Below, piece after piece: positions 23,144 to 32,833 of a DNA stretch of 64,000 nucleotides. The position numbers were made by a program, and so were the translations under genes. This stretch comes from Pseudoalteromonas arabiensis. Lineage in GTDB: Bacteria; Pseudomonadota; Gammaproteobacteria; Enterobacterales; Alteromonadaceae. Where the stretch lies: assembly GCF_001550155.1 (NCBI RefSeq), contig NZ_LRUF01000023.1:17659-81658 (forward strand), read 5' to 3'. How positions within the stretch are numbered: the stretch's first letter is position 1; every line of letters begins with the position of its first letter. The notes under the pieces are model-generated. The model ran no database searches, was not told where the DNA came from, and saw only the letters and a program-made list of their open reading frames with translations.

Positions 23144-23863
23144 TTATTTTAAATGTCTGCCGCCATCGACAGGTAATGAACGCCCTGTGATGTAGCGGCT
23201 GTTAAGTAGTAGCTCGACGCTATTAATAATTTCTGTGCAGCCAGGTTCAATTTCCATTAAAGACTTTTTGATGGTTTTGGCTCGGTATTCTTCACTGTCA
23301 TGATCATTAAAAATAATGAGTGATGGGGCAATTGCGTTCACTTTAATTGCTGGTGAAAATTTCGCTGAAAATGATTTAGTTAAGTTATCGAGTGCTGCTT
23401 TACTTGCTGCATAGGCTAGGTGTTTAGGACTGCCTTTTTCCACTACGTAATCTGTCATGTGGATGATATCGGCAGCTTGACCTGTATTCTGTTGATAATG
23501 AAGCAGTAGATCAGCCGCAGCTAGATTGATTAAGTAAGGGGTTTTAGCATGTATGCGCATCATATTATCGAACAGTGTCGCATAATCTTGGTTATTGGCT
23601 TCACAATCCCAACTCGACGCGTTATGAATGATTGCTTTTAGCTGATTAGTATGGCTTTTTAGTTGTTCAATAAAATGTGTAATTGCTGCATCACTGTCAA
23701 AGTCAGCATGAATACACGTTGCTCCTTTACCTGCGAGGATATCAATAGCATCGTGGCGGGTGCGGTATGTGACTATGATTGCTTGTCCTTGCGCTAAAAA
23801 GTGCTCGGCCAAGGCGAGTCCAATACGTTGGCCTGCGCCAGTAATTAAAATAGGCGATGACAT
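23144..23863 (-). CDS. folM: Dihydromonapterin reductase (FolM, SDR family)
   Basis: The 239-residue short-chain dehydrogenase starts PILITGAGQRIGLALAEHF, the Rossmann cofactor site. It has the FolM-type active site DYVVEKGSPKHLAYAASKAAL with catalytic Tyr and Lys, and ends with ITGRSLPVDGGRHLK. The arginine-containing TYRTR segment after the first beta strand favours NADPH. FolM reduces dihydromonapterin (and dihydrofolate weakly) to the tetrahydro form. With folE and folX downstream on the same strand, the set makes tetrahydromonapterin. No phenylalanine hydroxylase gene is in the window. Confidence 0.93.
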   Translation of the reverse strand: MSSPILITGAGQRIGLALAEHFLAQGQAIIVTYRTRHDAIDILAGKGATCIHADFDSDAAITHFIEQLKSHTNQLKAIIHNASSWDCEANNQDYATLFDNMMRIHAKTPYLINLAAADLLLHYQQNTGQAADIIHMTDYVVEKGSPKHLAYAASKAALDNLTKSFSAKFSPAIKVNAIAPSLIIFNDHDSEEYRAKTIKKSLMEIEPGCTEIINSVELLLNSRYITGRSLPVDGGRHLK

Positions 23864-24073
23864 AAACTATGTATAAATCCTTAGATGTCTGATGTGTTGG
23901 GCTTTCTATTCAGTGTGAACTGTAACCACTATAAACCAAATTACAGAACTATTTCATCTTTACTGCAATCATGTTGCAAAACTTTTTACGGGTAAAGTTT
24001 TAACACCGATCATTTATCATATTGAGAAATGAGGATATTGCTAAGGGGGCGATATCAGTGTAGCGTGGAAGAG

Positions 24074-24109
24074 AGGGCAACTAATTTGCTTATTGCTTTA
24101 AATTGCCCT
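24074..24109 (-). terminator. Weak hairpin downstream of nadE
   Basis: AGGGCAA (24074-24080) pairs with TTGCCCT (24103-24109) about 16 bases after the nadE stop. The loop is AT-rich and no clear U run follows, so this is at most a weak terminator. The remaining roughly 210 bases up to folM show nothing definite beyond the folM promoter that must lie there. Confidence 0.35.
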
Positions 24110-24124
24110 TGGGTATTTTGCCGC

Positions 24125-24961
24125 TTAAAGCTCGTCATAAATAGTAGGAATTGCTTGGCGCTTATGTTGAGTACGTAAGTAAATAGCGATTAATTTATCT
24201 TCTACTTCGCTTGTCACATCTTTGCCTTCTAAAAAGTCATCAATTTGTTCGTAGGTTAGGCCAAGTGCCTCTTCATCTGTTAAACCTGGGCGATCACACT
24301 CTAAATCAGCTGTTGGTGCTTTATGAACCAGCAACGACGGGGCTCCTAGCTGCTCAGCAAGCGCTCTTACTTGACGTTTCGAAAGACCAAATAAAGGCGC
24401 TAAATCACACGCGCCATCACCAAATTTAGTGTAAAACCCCGTAATGTTTTCAGCACTGTGATCGGTGCCTACAACTAAACCTTGGCTAAAACCGGCAATT
24501 TCATATTGTGCCACCATTCGCTGACGCGCTTTCACATTACCTTTAATAAAGTCAATTTTTGCTTGCTCAGGAAGCTCAACGCCGCCACCGACCACAGCTG
24601 CCATTGCTTGTTCGTGCATCCCATCAACCGCCGCTTTAATGTTTACAGTCATGCGCTTACTGGGTTTAATAAAATCAACGGCCATTTGTGCTTCATCTTC
24701 ATCTGCTTGCACACCGTAAGGTAGGCGCACCGCAATGAATTGGTATTCGTTGGTGTTGTGTTCTTGGTTTAATTCATCAATGGCTAATTGGCATAAACGA
24801 CCACATGTTGATGAGTCAACACCACCACTAATACCTAAGACAAGCGAACGGGAATGCGCAGCTAAAAGTCGGCTTTTTAGAAAGTTGACGCGGCGCGTAA
24901 TTTCCGCCTTCACATCAATCGTGGGTTGGACTTTCATTTCTGCCAGAATATCGGCACGCAT
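24125..24961 (-). CDS. nadE: NH3-dependent NAD+ synthetase
   Basis: The chosen start at 24961 ([13 protein letters not shown]) has AGGAG seven bases upstream and aligns with E. coli NadE. The frame to 25006 is a non-homologous extension. The 278-residue protein shows the P-loop SGGVDSS of N-type ATP pyrophosphatases, [34 protein letters not shown], and [17 protein letters not shown]. It amidates nicotinate adenine dinucleotide with ammonia to give NAD. No glutaminase domain is attached. It follows yceH and the hybrid kinase on the same strand. Confidence 0.95.
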   Translation of the reverse strand: MRADILAEMKVQPTIDVKAEITRRVNFLKSRLLAAHSRSLVLGISGGVDSSTCGRLCQLAIDELNQEHNTNEYQFIAVRLPYGVQADEDEAQMAVDFIKPSKRMTVNIKAAVDGMHEQAMAAVVGGGVELPEQAKIDFIKGNVKARQRMVAQYEIAGFSQGLVVGTDHSAENITGFYTKFGDGACDLAPLFGLSKRQVRALAEQLGAPSLLVHKAPTADLECDRPGLTDEEALGLTYEQIDDFLEGKDVTSEVEDKLIAIYLRTQHKRQAIPTIYDEL

Positions 24962-25028
24962 GGTTGAGCTCCTATTTTCGTTGTGGTTGTTCAGCGTCTT
25001 ATACATTATGTTACGAGCAACGCTTTTA

Positions 25029-25655
25029 TTAAAGACCTAAATGCGCTTTTATCGCGTTAATTTGTTGCTTAAGTTCTTCGATTTCGGCACGTAATTGTTG
25101 AACTTCGCTGTTGCTGGCCTGTTCAGGCTCATGATCAGCTATATCTTTTGCTAAGCTATCTGAGTCAGCAAATAAGTGCATATAACGGCTTTCTCGTTTA
25201 CCTGGTTCACGGGCTAAACGGATAACATGTTCTTGCTCGATAAGGGCATCAAGGGCGATTTCAACGTCATTCACATTAGAGAACTCGGCGAGGCGATTAC
25301 TCCGGGTGCGTAACTCGCCAGGGGTCTGCGGCCCTCTTAGCAATAATAAGCAAATAATCGCACGCTGTTGCTCAGTAAACTGTAAGCTGCCAAACTGAGT
25401 ATTGCAAAAGCGATGCGCGTATTTGTTTACTCGACCCGAAAGACCTTCATCAACAGTGACTAAACGTAAATGGGTCAGTTCATCTATGATATTTTGTACA
25501 TCCGACTCGCTCAGTGATAGAACCGGTTCACGGTTTGATTTTTGATTGCAGGCGTTGGCTAATGCGTTTAAAGAGAGAGGGTAGTGCTCAGGTGTTGTGA
25601 TTTGCTTTTCAAGTAAGCAACCTATAACGCGTTGTTGGTTTGGTGTTAAGTGCAT
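25029..25655 (-). CDS. yceH: YceH/DUF480 winged-helix protein (UPF0502)
   Basis: The 208-residue protein matches the YceH family: an opening segment with [20 protein letters not shown], then [12 protein letters not shown] and [20 protein letters not shown]. The family consists of two winged-helix domains. The C-terminus (about residues 180-205) is a short coiled coil ([22 protein letters not shown]), common in this family. The fold suggests DNA binding, but no target is established. The start lies four bases after the stop of the hybrid kinase gene, suggesting co-transcription, and nadE follows 67 bases later. Confidence 0.88.
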   Translation of the reverse strand: MHLTPNQQRVIGCLLEKQITTPEHYPLSLNALANACNQKSNREPVLSLSESDVQNIIDELTHLRLVTVDEGLSGRVNKYAHRFCNTQFGSLQFTEQQRAIICLLLLRGPQTPGELRTRSNRLAEFSNVNDVEIALDALIEQEHVIRLAREPGKRESRYMHLFADSDSLAKDIADHEPEQASNSEVQQLRAEIEELKQQINAIKAHLGL

Positions 25656-25659
25656 TGTT

Positions 25660-28600
25660 TTAGTCTCTGTGTTTATGAGGGCTTAGCCACATTTGTAATT
25701 TTTTATTTAAAGCATCAAAGTTAAGTGGTTTGGTTAAATAGTCATTCATGCCAGCACTGAGGCAGCGTTCTTTATCGCCTTGCATTGCATTCGCGGTTAA
25801 GGCCACGATATTAACGTCTTGATGTGCATCTCCCGCTTCTGACGATCTAATTGAGCGTGTTGCTTGATAACCATCCATTTCAGGCATCTGGCAGTCCATT
25901 AGAACAAGCTCGTAAGGAGCCTCTTCTCTGTTGAGCAAATATGAGATCGCTTCAAGGCCATTTTCTGCGATATCAAAGCTCACTCCAGCTTGTCTCAACA
26001 ATGCACTTGCCACTATTTGGTTTACTTTATTATCCTCGACTAAAAGTACTTGTGATTCAGTGTCAGAGTTAACTTCTGCTATTTTTGCGTTTATCGGCTC
26101 TTTGTTGGTTTGCTGCTGCTCAATGTATTTTTCATTAGCAAGCGAGTTAAATAAGTCCGAAGGAGTGAGGGGTTTAAAAATAATACTCTCCACTTTTAAC
26201 ACGTGTCTTGTTTGCTTTTCAGTTAAACTCATCGGTGCCATTAGAATACGCTTACCACGGCTTGCATTAAAGTGGGTTTGAAACGCTTTTTGTTGAGCTT
26301 TGGACGCTTTAGTGAATAGATCGTAGTCGATAAAAATAGCATCAAAATGACAGTCAGTTGGTTGTTGTGCACGGGCAAGTAAGCCGTCAATATTATTAAT
26401 TACTTCTACTTTAGCACCCCATAGCTGTAATTGTTTTTTAGCAATACCACTGCTTAGCTTGCAGTTATCTGCAATGAGTATCAATTTCTTGTCGATAATA
26501 TGACTCGGCTCGGGTTGTTGTTGTGCATAGTCTAGTTTTACTTTCACAGTAAAATTAAAGGTGCTGCCTTCACCTAGCGCACTTACTACCCCAACATCTC
26601 CCTCCATTAGTTGACAGAGCTGCTTCACAATTGCAAGGCCAAGTCCCGTACCGCCATACTGACGAGTTGTTGATGCATCAGCTTGAGTAAAAGAGTCGAA
26701 CAATGTGGCTTGTTTATCTGCTTTGATGCCAACTCCCGAATCAACTATGGAACAACACAAGAAGGTGTCGTTGTTTGCTTCTTCGTAGCTAGCTATGACG
26801 ATTATTTCACCGTTGTTAGTAAACTTGACAGCATTTCCTAGTAGGTTATTGATAATTTGACGAATTCGATTTGGATCACTAATGATAAATTCATGTTTGA
26901 TATTAGTGGCATCAAGAATCAGCTTGGTGTTGTTTTGTTCAGCTTTGATTGCAAAGGATTCAATGGTATCTCCCAGTAGTTTCGATACATTGAACGATAC
27001 ATTCTCTATGTCTAGTTTGCCGGCTTCGATTTTTGAGAAATCTAAAATATCATTAATGATATGCAGCAAAGATTCAGCTGATGACTGAGCAAGTGCAATG
27101 TGATGACTTTGTTGAACATCAAGCTTGCTTTGTTTAATTATATTAAGCATGCCAATCACGCCATTCATTGGGGTTCGGATTTCATGACTCATACTGGCTA
27201 AAAATTCGCTTTTGGCTTTTACCGCTTGCTCTGCCGCTTCTTTTGCTTGGACAAGCTGCTGTTCGGTTTCAATTCGTCGTTGACTGGCGTGTAAACTGCC
27301 AATGAGTGCCGCCACTGCAATTAAAAAGCTTTCCTCATTTTTGCTCCACTTACGCCGGTGGTGACACATTTCTGCGCAAACTACCCCCATCGTTTTGCTA
27401 CCTGTGGGAATGATAACAGTTAGCATCGAACGAATATCAAAGTGTTCTAGGTAATCAACAGATAAGTCTTTTGTTAGGGAATCACATTGTGCATCACTTA
27501 CGCTTATCACAGCATGGTTATTTATGGCGTCAAAATAATTAGGGAAGTCGATTTGCTGTAGAGCAATAGATTCGCTGAATTGGGGGCTGCTTTGGTCGTG
27601 TATCGCAAACCTATTAAGTGATTGTCTATCATCACTGAAGAGCCAGATTCCTGCACGGTCAACGCCAAGGGCATGGCAAATTGCTTGCACAATAATATGT
27701 TTTGATAGGTTGAGGTTACCTGTTAAAACCGCATCATTAACAGTTAAAGATGCTAAAATTTCATTGTGGAGGGCTATTTTGCTGTTTTCAAGTTCAACAC
27801 GTTTACGGGCATCTATATCTTGCAAAGAGCCAAACAGTTTCACGCATCGTTGGTTGTGATGTTCAGCTTCGCCATTGACAAGAACCCAAACAGGATTGCC
27901 TTCGTACGTCATTATTTGTACTTGTGTTTCAAAGCTCTCGCCATTTTTAATCGCTTTTTCTGTTAGGTGGCGAATTTTGTCTCTGCTGTAGCCTGGTTTG
28001 AAGTAATCAAAATTACTGGGCCATTCGGGCTGGCTTGAAAATGGTAGTTTAAAAATCAATTTGGTCATTTCTGACCAATATACTGTTTTAGTTTCGAGAT
28101 TAAAGGACCAAGCCCCTATTTTTGCTAAACCGCTCATGGTCTCGAGCATGCGCTCGTTTCTATATTGGCGCTCAAGCATTTTCAGTAAAAAAACAGATGC
28201 ACCTGCAAATAAAGCACAAATTAGAATAATCGCCAGCCGTAATGGCCAAATAGAAGAATTAGCAGGCTGCCAGCCTTGTTTAGGTGTGGCGTACATTTGC
28301 CACTGACCGCCTGAGAATGAAATGCTAAAGCTGAGTGGATTAGTCTCTAGAATCTGTTCATTACCATAAAAAAACTCGCCATCAAGCCCTTTACCATTTC
28401 GTCCTTGTAGCGCGAGTTCATATTCATTACTAGGCGAAGTGAGCCCTGCGTTTTGATACACTTTATTTATATCTAAAACGACAGACAGTAGACCCCAAAA
28501 TTGATTGTTTGGCTGGGTAAATACGGGCACTCGAGCAATGAGCGCTTGGCCGCCTTGTACCAGTTCAAGAGGACCTGCCATAATAATTTTATTTTCGTCC

Positions 28601-29034
28601 CGTGCTTTTATGGCATCTGAGCGTTGAGCTTTATTTTTTAAAAAATTTAACCCAATTGCCTTTTCGTTTCCCTCCATCGGGTAAGTCATTTTTATAACCA
28701 TATCGGGTGCACCGCCGATGTTTCTGAGCTCAGAGGAGGTTTCAAATAGTGGTGTTGCGATTTGTGAGAAGCGGGCTTGGTTAAGATTAGGCTCTGCAGC
28801 CACTGCAACCGCAAGACCTCGTACGAGTTGAATGTTTGACACCAATATTGATTCCAACTCAGCGCGGTAAGTACTTATTTTCGCAAGCTCTTGTGAGCGG
28901 TAGGCGTCTTTCTCTCGCGTATAGTTGATATGGTCAATGACTAGACCGATTAGGATAATTAAACCTAAAGAAAGCCAGAAGGTGAGCTTTAGTTTTTTTA
29001 GCTTTTTATTATCATTTTCAGTAGCGAGTGGCAT
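25660..29034 (-). CDS. Hybrid histidine kinase: CHASE-PAS-GAF-HisKA-HATPase-REC-REC
   Basis: The 1124-residue protein has an N-terminal helix ([17 protein letters not shown]), a periplasmic CHASE domain (to about 270) and a second helix. A PAS-like region ([13 protein letters not shown]) and a GAF domain (about 430-590) follow. HisKA contains [15 protein letters not shown], and the HATPase domain has [16 protein letters not shown] and [12 protein letters not shown]. The first receiver-like segment ([13 protein letters not shown]) is degenerate, while the second has LLVEDNKVN, the acceptor Asp in [12 protein letters not shown] and TKPL. It probably works through phosphorelay to an unlinked regulator. 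It leads a run with yceH and nadE. Confidence 0.9.
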   Translation of the reverse strand: MPLATENDNKKLKKLKLTFWLSLGLIILIGLVIDHINYTREKDAYRSQELAKISTYRAELESILVSNIQLVRGLAVAVAAEPNLNQARFSQIATPLFETSSELRNIGGAPDMVIKMTYPMEGNEKAIGLNFLKNKAQRSDAIKARDENKIIMAGPLELVQGGQALIARVPVFTQPNNQFWGLLSVVLDINKVYQNAGLTSPSNEYELALQGRNGKGLDGEFFYGNEQILETNPLSFSISFSGGQWQMYATPKQGWQPANSSIWPLRLAIILICALFAGASVFLLKMLERQYRNERMLETMSGLAKIGAWSFNLETKTVYWSEMTKLIFKLPFSSQPEWPSNFDYFKPGYSRDKIRHLTEKAIKNGESFETQVQIMTYEGNPVWVLVNGEAEHHNQRCVKLFGSLQDIDARKRVELENSKIALHNEILASLTVNDAVLTGNLNLSKHIIVQAICHALGVDRAGIWLFSDDRQSLNRFAIHDQSSPQFSESIALQQIDFPNYFDAINNHAVISVSDAQCDSLTKDLSVDYLEHFDIRSMLTVIIPTGSKTMGVVCAEMCHHRRKWSKNEESFLIAVAALIGSLHASQRRIETEQQLVQAKEAAEQAVKAKSEFLASMSHEIRTPMNGVIGMLNIIKQSKLDVQQSHHIALAQSSAESLLHIINDILDFSKIEAGKLDIENVSFNVSKLLGDTIESFAIKAEQNNTKLILDATNIKHEFIISDPNRIRQIINNLLGNAVKFTNNGEIIVIASYEEANNDTFLCCSIVDSGVGIKADKQATLFDSFTQADASTTRQYGGTGLGLAIVKQLCQLMEGDVGVVSALGEGSTFNFTVKVKLDYAQQQPEPSHIIDKKLILIADNCKLSSGIAKKQLQLWGAKVEVINNIDGLLARAQQPTDCHFDAIFIDYDLFTKASKAQQKAFQTHFNASRGKRILMAPMSLTEKQTRHVLKVESIIFKPLTPSDLFNSLANEKYIEQQQTNKEPINAKIAEVNSDTESQVLLVEDNKVNQIVASALLRQAGVSFDIAENGLEAISYLLNREEAPYELVLMDCQMPEMDGYQATRSIRSSEAGDAHQDVNIVALTANAMQGDKERCLSAGMNDYLTKPLNFDALNKKLQMWLSPHKHRD

Positions 29035-29202
29035 GAGAAGTATCGGTTTTTATACTATCTACCTACTATAGACAATTTCTGTCGTAAATAAAAATGAAGC
29101 ACACAATCGTAAAACTAAATTTAATTATTTGTATCGAAACACTATTTTTTCATAAAACACTGGTTACTATAGGCTTATAACTCCTTCGGAAGCGTATTTA
29201 AT

Positions 29203-31485
29203 ATGTTTAAAATAATTAAATGGTTGTTGATGAGTCTACTCGTCGTTGCGTTATTGGCTACGGGCCTTATTTATGGCGCGTTGAACTTAAGCTTGCCCGC
29301 TCTGGATGGCAAGGGAAAAAGTACAGCAATTGAACAATCCCTTAAAATCGAACGAGATGTGCTAGGTCAAGCTGTGATTCATGCACAAAGTCGTTTAGAT
29401 GCGGCATATGCGCTTGGCTTTGCTCATGGACAAGATCGCTTTTTTCAAATGGATTTATTGCGTCGAAATGCAGCTGGAGAGTTAAGTGAATTATTTGGCA
29501 AAGCCGCGCTGGAACTTGATAAAACAATGCGCTTTCATCAGTTGAGAAAACGAAGCCAAATTTTACTCGAGCAATTACCTTCGTCAGATCGAGCACTATT
29601 GGCGACATATGCAAAAGGTGTGAATGAGGGACACGCACAAACGGGCTTTGATAGTTTTGAATATTTACTAACAGCTGCTACAGCGAAACCATGGCAAAGT
29701 GAAGACAGCCTACTTACTATTTTTAGTATGTATTTGGATTTGCAAACTGCGACTTTTGAACGAGATAAAACCTTAATTCAAATAGAGCAACTATTTGGTG
29801 AAGAGATGGTTGCTTTTATTACGCAACCTAGCCTGTATCAAGCTGCTCTCGATAACAGTCAGCTAGCTCCTTACAATCACTCGATTCCTTCCTTATCAGC
29901 ACCTTTGAGTATGATCACGCATATTGAAGATACTAAGGAGTTAGGCAGTAATAATTGGGCTGTTACGGGGGATTTAACGCAAACAGGTGCTGGGATGTTA
30001 TCTGATGATATGCATTTGTCGTTTGCGGTGCCGATTATTTGGTATAGAGCGCAGTTAAATTACCCTTTAAATGGCCAGATGCAACAAATAACAGGCGTTT
30101 CGCTACCTGGTGCCCCTGCAATTGTGGTTGGCACGAACAATAAAGTCGCTTGGGGTTTTACCAATGGCTACTTGGATACAGCAGATTGGATTGCACTCGA
30201 CGGGCGCGACAAAACATGGCAGATAGATGAAGCGATTTTACTTAATGATGGCAGTAGTGAAAACTATACGCTGACCATGAGTGAGTATGGTCCGGTAAAA
30301 AATATAAACGGTAAGCCTTATGCGCTAAGTTGGGTGGCACATCATGATTATGCGGTTAATATGGACCTAATAAAGCTTGAGCAAGCAAATAACGTTGATG
30401 ATGCGTTAGCGCTTGCAGCGGATGTTGGTATTCCTGTACAAAATCTAATGGTTGTAGATGATAGTGGGAGTGCAGCTTGGAAGAACATGGGGGCGATTCC
30501 TGCACGCAAGGTCCCTAACGAACTTGCTGTCTCAGAGCAAAATTACCCAGTAGGGTGGCACGAAAATGAAACTGAGCGACCCTATGTTAAGAACCCTGCA
30601 AGTGGTCGACTTTGGACGGGGAACTCACGTGTTGTTTCGGCTGAAGATAATAAACGCTTTGGTAATGGTGCTTATGCAATGGGCGCACGTTCGGCTCAGA
30701 TCCGCGATCGTTTATTTGAAAAGCAGCAATTCACAGAGAGCGATTTTTATCAGTTGCAGCATGATAATGAAGCTCGCTTTTTAACAAAATGGCATAACCT
30801 ACTTGTAAAGCAACTTGAAAGTAGACCCAATGAGTATAAAGCTTCCCTAACAGAGTTAAACAATTGGCAAGCATGTGCATGTGCAGATTCGATTGGTTAT
30901 ACGTTAGTGAAGTACTACCGTGATGAAGTGATTAATGGCCTGTTCAGCCCATTGGAAAATGAACTGCAAACGTATGATGGCAGCTTAAAGCACGTGAAGC
31001 GAGATCTTGAGCCTGCAGTTTGGCAGCTAATAAATACTCAACCGAAAGGTTGGCTAAACCCTGATTATGCTGATTGGTCTGAGCAAATGCGAGCAGCATT
31101 TGATCGCACCCTTGATAAGCTGACCACTCAATATGGACAGAACATGCAAAATTGGCAGTGGGGAAGCGTGAATAAGCTCGTTATTGAGCATCCATTTGCA
31201 AAACAAATTCCCGTACTCAAAAAGTTGCTCAACATGCCAGCGGCTCCAGGGTTTGGTGATACCTTCATGCCAGCAGTACAAGGGCGTAGTTTTGGTGCCT
31301 CACAACGATTTATTGTACAGCCAGGACACTTAGATAAAGCTATAATGGCAATTCCTGGTGGTCAATCTGGGCATCCGCTGTCTGAGTTCTATCGTGCGGG
31401 ATTTGATGACTATGTTAACGAAGGTCTCACCCCTCTTATGCCACAGAGCATTATGCATAGTATTACGATAGATGCGGTTAATTGA
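29203..31485 (+). CDS. Penicillin acylase family (S45 Ntn-hydrolase)
   Basis: The 760-residue precursor has an N-terminal membrane helix or signal (WLLMSLLVVALLATGLIYGAL), an alpha chain with FAHGQDRFFQMDLLRRNAAGELSELFG, then the processing site. Ser249 in LGSNNW becomes the N-terminal nucleophile of the beta chain after autocleavage. Conserved LPGAPAIVVGTNNKVAWGFTN and NLMVVDDSG follow. Members cleave penicillins or N-acyl homoserine lactones in the periplasm. The substrate is undecided here, and quorum quenching or nutrient use of acyl-amides are both possible. The gene is monocistronic and overlaps the convergent diguanylate cyclase by eight bases. Confidence 0.92.
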   Translation: MFKIIKWLLMSLLVVALLATGLIYGALNLSLPALDGKGKSTAIEQSLKIERDVLGQAVIHAQSRLDAAYALGFAHGQDRFFQMDLLRRNAAGELSELFGKAALELDKTMRFHQLRKRSQILLEQLPSSDRALLATYAKGVNEGHAQTGFDSFEYLLTAATAKPWQSEDSLLTIFSMYLDLQTATFERDKTLIQIEQLFGEEMVAFITQPSLYQAALDNSQLAPYNHSIPSLSAPLSMITHIEDTKELGSNNWAVTGDLTQTGAGMLSDDMHLSFAVPIIWYRAQLNYPLNGQMQQITGVSLPGAPAIVVGTNNKVAWGFTNGYLDTADWIALDGRDKTWQIDEAILLNDGSSENYTLTMSEYGPVKNINGKPYALSWVAHHDYAVNMDLIKLEQANNVDDALALAADVGIPVQNLMVVDDSGSAAWKNMGAIPARKVPNELAVSEQNYPVGWHENETERPYVKNPASGRLWTGNSRVVSAEDNKRFGNGAYAMGARSAQIRDRLFEKQQFTESDFYQLQHDNEARFLTKWHNLLVKQLESRPNEYKASLTELNNWQACACADSIGYTLVKYYRDEVINGLFSPLENELQTYDGSLKHVKRDLEPAVWQLINTQPKGWLNPDYADWSEQMRAAFDRTLDKLTTQYGQNMQNWQWGSVNKLVIEHPFAKQIPVLKKLLNMPAAPGFGDTFMPAVQGRSFGASQRFIVQPGHLDKAIMAIPGGQSGHPLSEFYRAGFDDYVNEGLTPLMPQSIMHSITIDAVN

Positions 31486-32578
31486 CCGCATCAGTATCAT
31501 CCAGTTGTAAACAGAATGCTTTTACAACCGTGGTAGTATTTCTTCCTGCATCTTTACTGTCATAGAGTGCTGCATCAGCTTGCTGCAACATGCGCTCTAA
31601 AGATGCAAGCGGTTGCCATTCAATTAAGCCAAAACTCATTGTCACCGATAAGTTTGGTAGCTCTTGGTGAGCGTCTAATGTCGCAATATGTTCACGCAAG
31701 GCTTCTATTTTTTGTAACCCGTGATACTCATCGGTATTATCGAGTAAGAGCAAAAACTCCTCACCACCCCAGCGTACAGCTATATCTGTTTCATTTAAGA
31801 ATTCACCTATTGCTTGTGCAATATTGACTAAAATCGCATCGCCTTTGTCATGGCCATAGGTATCGTTAATTTGTTTAAAGTGATCGATATCAGCCATAAC
31901 AAGGCACAGGCTTTGATCTGTTTCGATGCTTTTTTTGTAAGTTGCTAAAATTAATTTTTTAGCAAAGCGACGATTATAAAGTTTGGTGAGTGGGTCTCGT
32001 GATGCCATTTCGGTTAATTCAACACGCTGTGAAAGCGTAATCTCTCTGATCAGCCCAATAGCGTAAACCATAGGCAAACCAGCAATAATAATATTTGTTA
32101 AATGTACATAAGGAATAAGCTGTGGGTAGGTATATTGATAAGGTACATCGTTGAAAAAGATGTATAGAAGAGCAAAGGTAGTGATCATCAATAAGCTGTA
32201 TAGTGCAGCGCGTTTTAGTGATAATTGGTAGTCAATCATCAAAATACAGGAGATAGTCCACAAATAAAATTGAAACCCTAAATCGAGCCCTAATGTGGCG
32301 CATACCACTACAGCATGAATAAGTACTTCTAAACAAAATACCCTCAATGCTAAAGAGGTCAAGCCTTGTTTTATTAGAAAGATACCGCTGCCCCACGCAA
32401 CGACACTAAGAATATTGACTAAAGCTAAAGTAATAGCGCCCACATGGGCAAAAAGTGGAATGAGCAACGCATGCACTATCAGTGCGAAATATGCGATTTT
32501 AGAAATGATTAAAAACTTTACTTGTTCTATTTCTTCTAAACCTGACTGCTTTGATTGTTTTAGTAAATGTTTTATCAA
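31478..32578 (-). CDS. Membrane-bound diguanylate cyclase (GGDEF)
   Basis: About six membrane helices (residues 20-185) precede a C-terminal GGDEF domain with DPLTKLYNRRF, ADIDHFKQINDTYGHDKGD and an active GGEEF motif. The I-site that normally reads RxxD is NETD here, so product inhibition is probably absent. The start is most likely the TTG at 32578, because GAGG lies five bases in front of it. The frame open to another TTG at 32611 has no better site, and there is no in-frame ATG before the membrane domain. The product is 366 residues and makes cyclic di-GMP at the inner membrane. Confidence 0.88.
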   Translation of the reverse strand: MIKHLLKQSKQSGLEEIEQVKFLIISKIAYFALIVHALLIPLFAHVGAITLALVNILSVVAWGSGIFLIKQGLTSLALRVFCLEVLIHAVVVCATLGLDLGFQFYLWTISCILMIDYQLSLKRAALYSLLMITTFALLYIFFNDVPYQYTYPQLIPYVHLTNIIIAGLPMVYAIGLIREITLSQRVELTEMASRDPLTKLYNRRFAKKLILATYKKSIETDQSLCLVMADIDHFKQINDTYGHDKGDAILVNIAQAIGEFLNETDIAVRWGGEEFLLLLDNTDEYHGLQKIEALREHIATLDAHQELPNLSVTMSFGLIEWQPLASLERMLQQADAALYDSKDAGRNTTTVVKAFCLQLDDTDAVN

Positions 32579-32833
32579 ATGAACCTCATACAAGCAGGCG
32601 CTTAAACGCAAAGTATAGATGAAAATAGCCTAGCTGATGAATAAATCACCAATATCACCTTCACTCATTAATAAGTTTATTGTGGGTCGATTTAATTAAA
32701 CGCATATTCATACGCTGTTTATTATGCTGATACTTGGCATAGTGTGTAATTGATGCCACTCTAAAAGAGCTATTTTAAACGTGCTACCGTATAGTTTGCT
32801 TTGTGTTTCCTGTTATGCCCTAAAGGAGTATGT

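Noticed and set aside
29203..31485. Naming the S45 hydrolase as an AHL acylase (quorum-quenching) gene
   Set aside because: The Ntn nucleophile is clear, but substrate type cannot be told from sequence by eye. The family name only is given.
32579..32833. Guanidine riboswitch in front of the GNAT-nitrilase/Gdx operon
   Set aside because: I looked for paired hairpins with ACGR loops and for a long ykkC-type aptamer. Neither is visible, and the leader is short and AT-rich.
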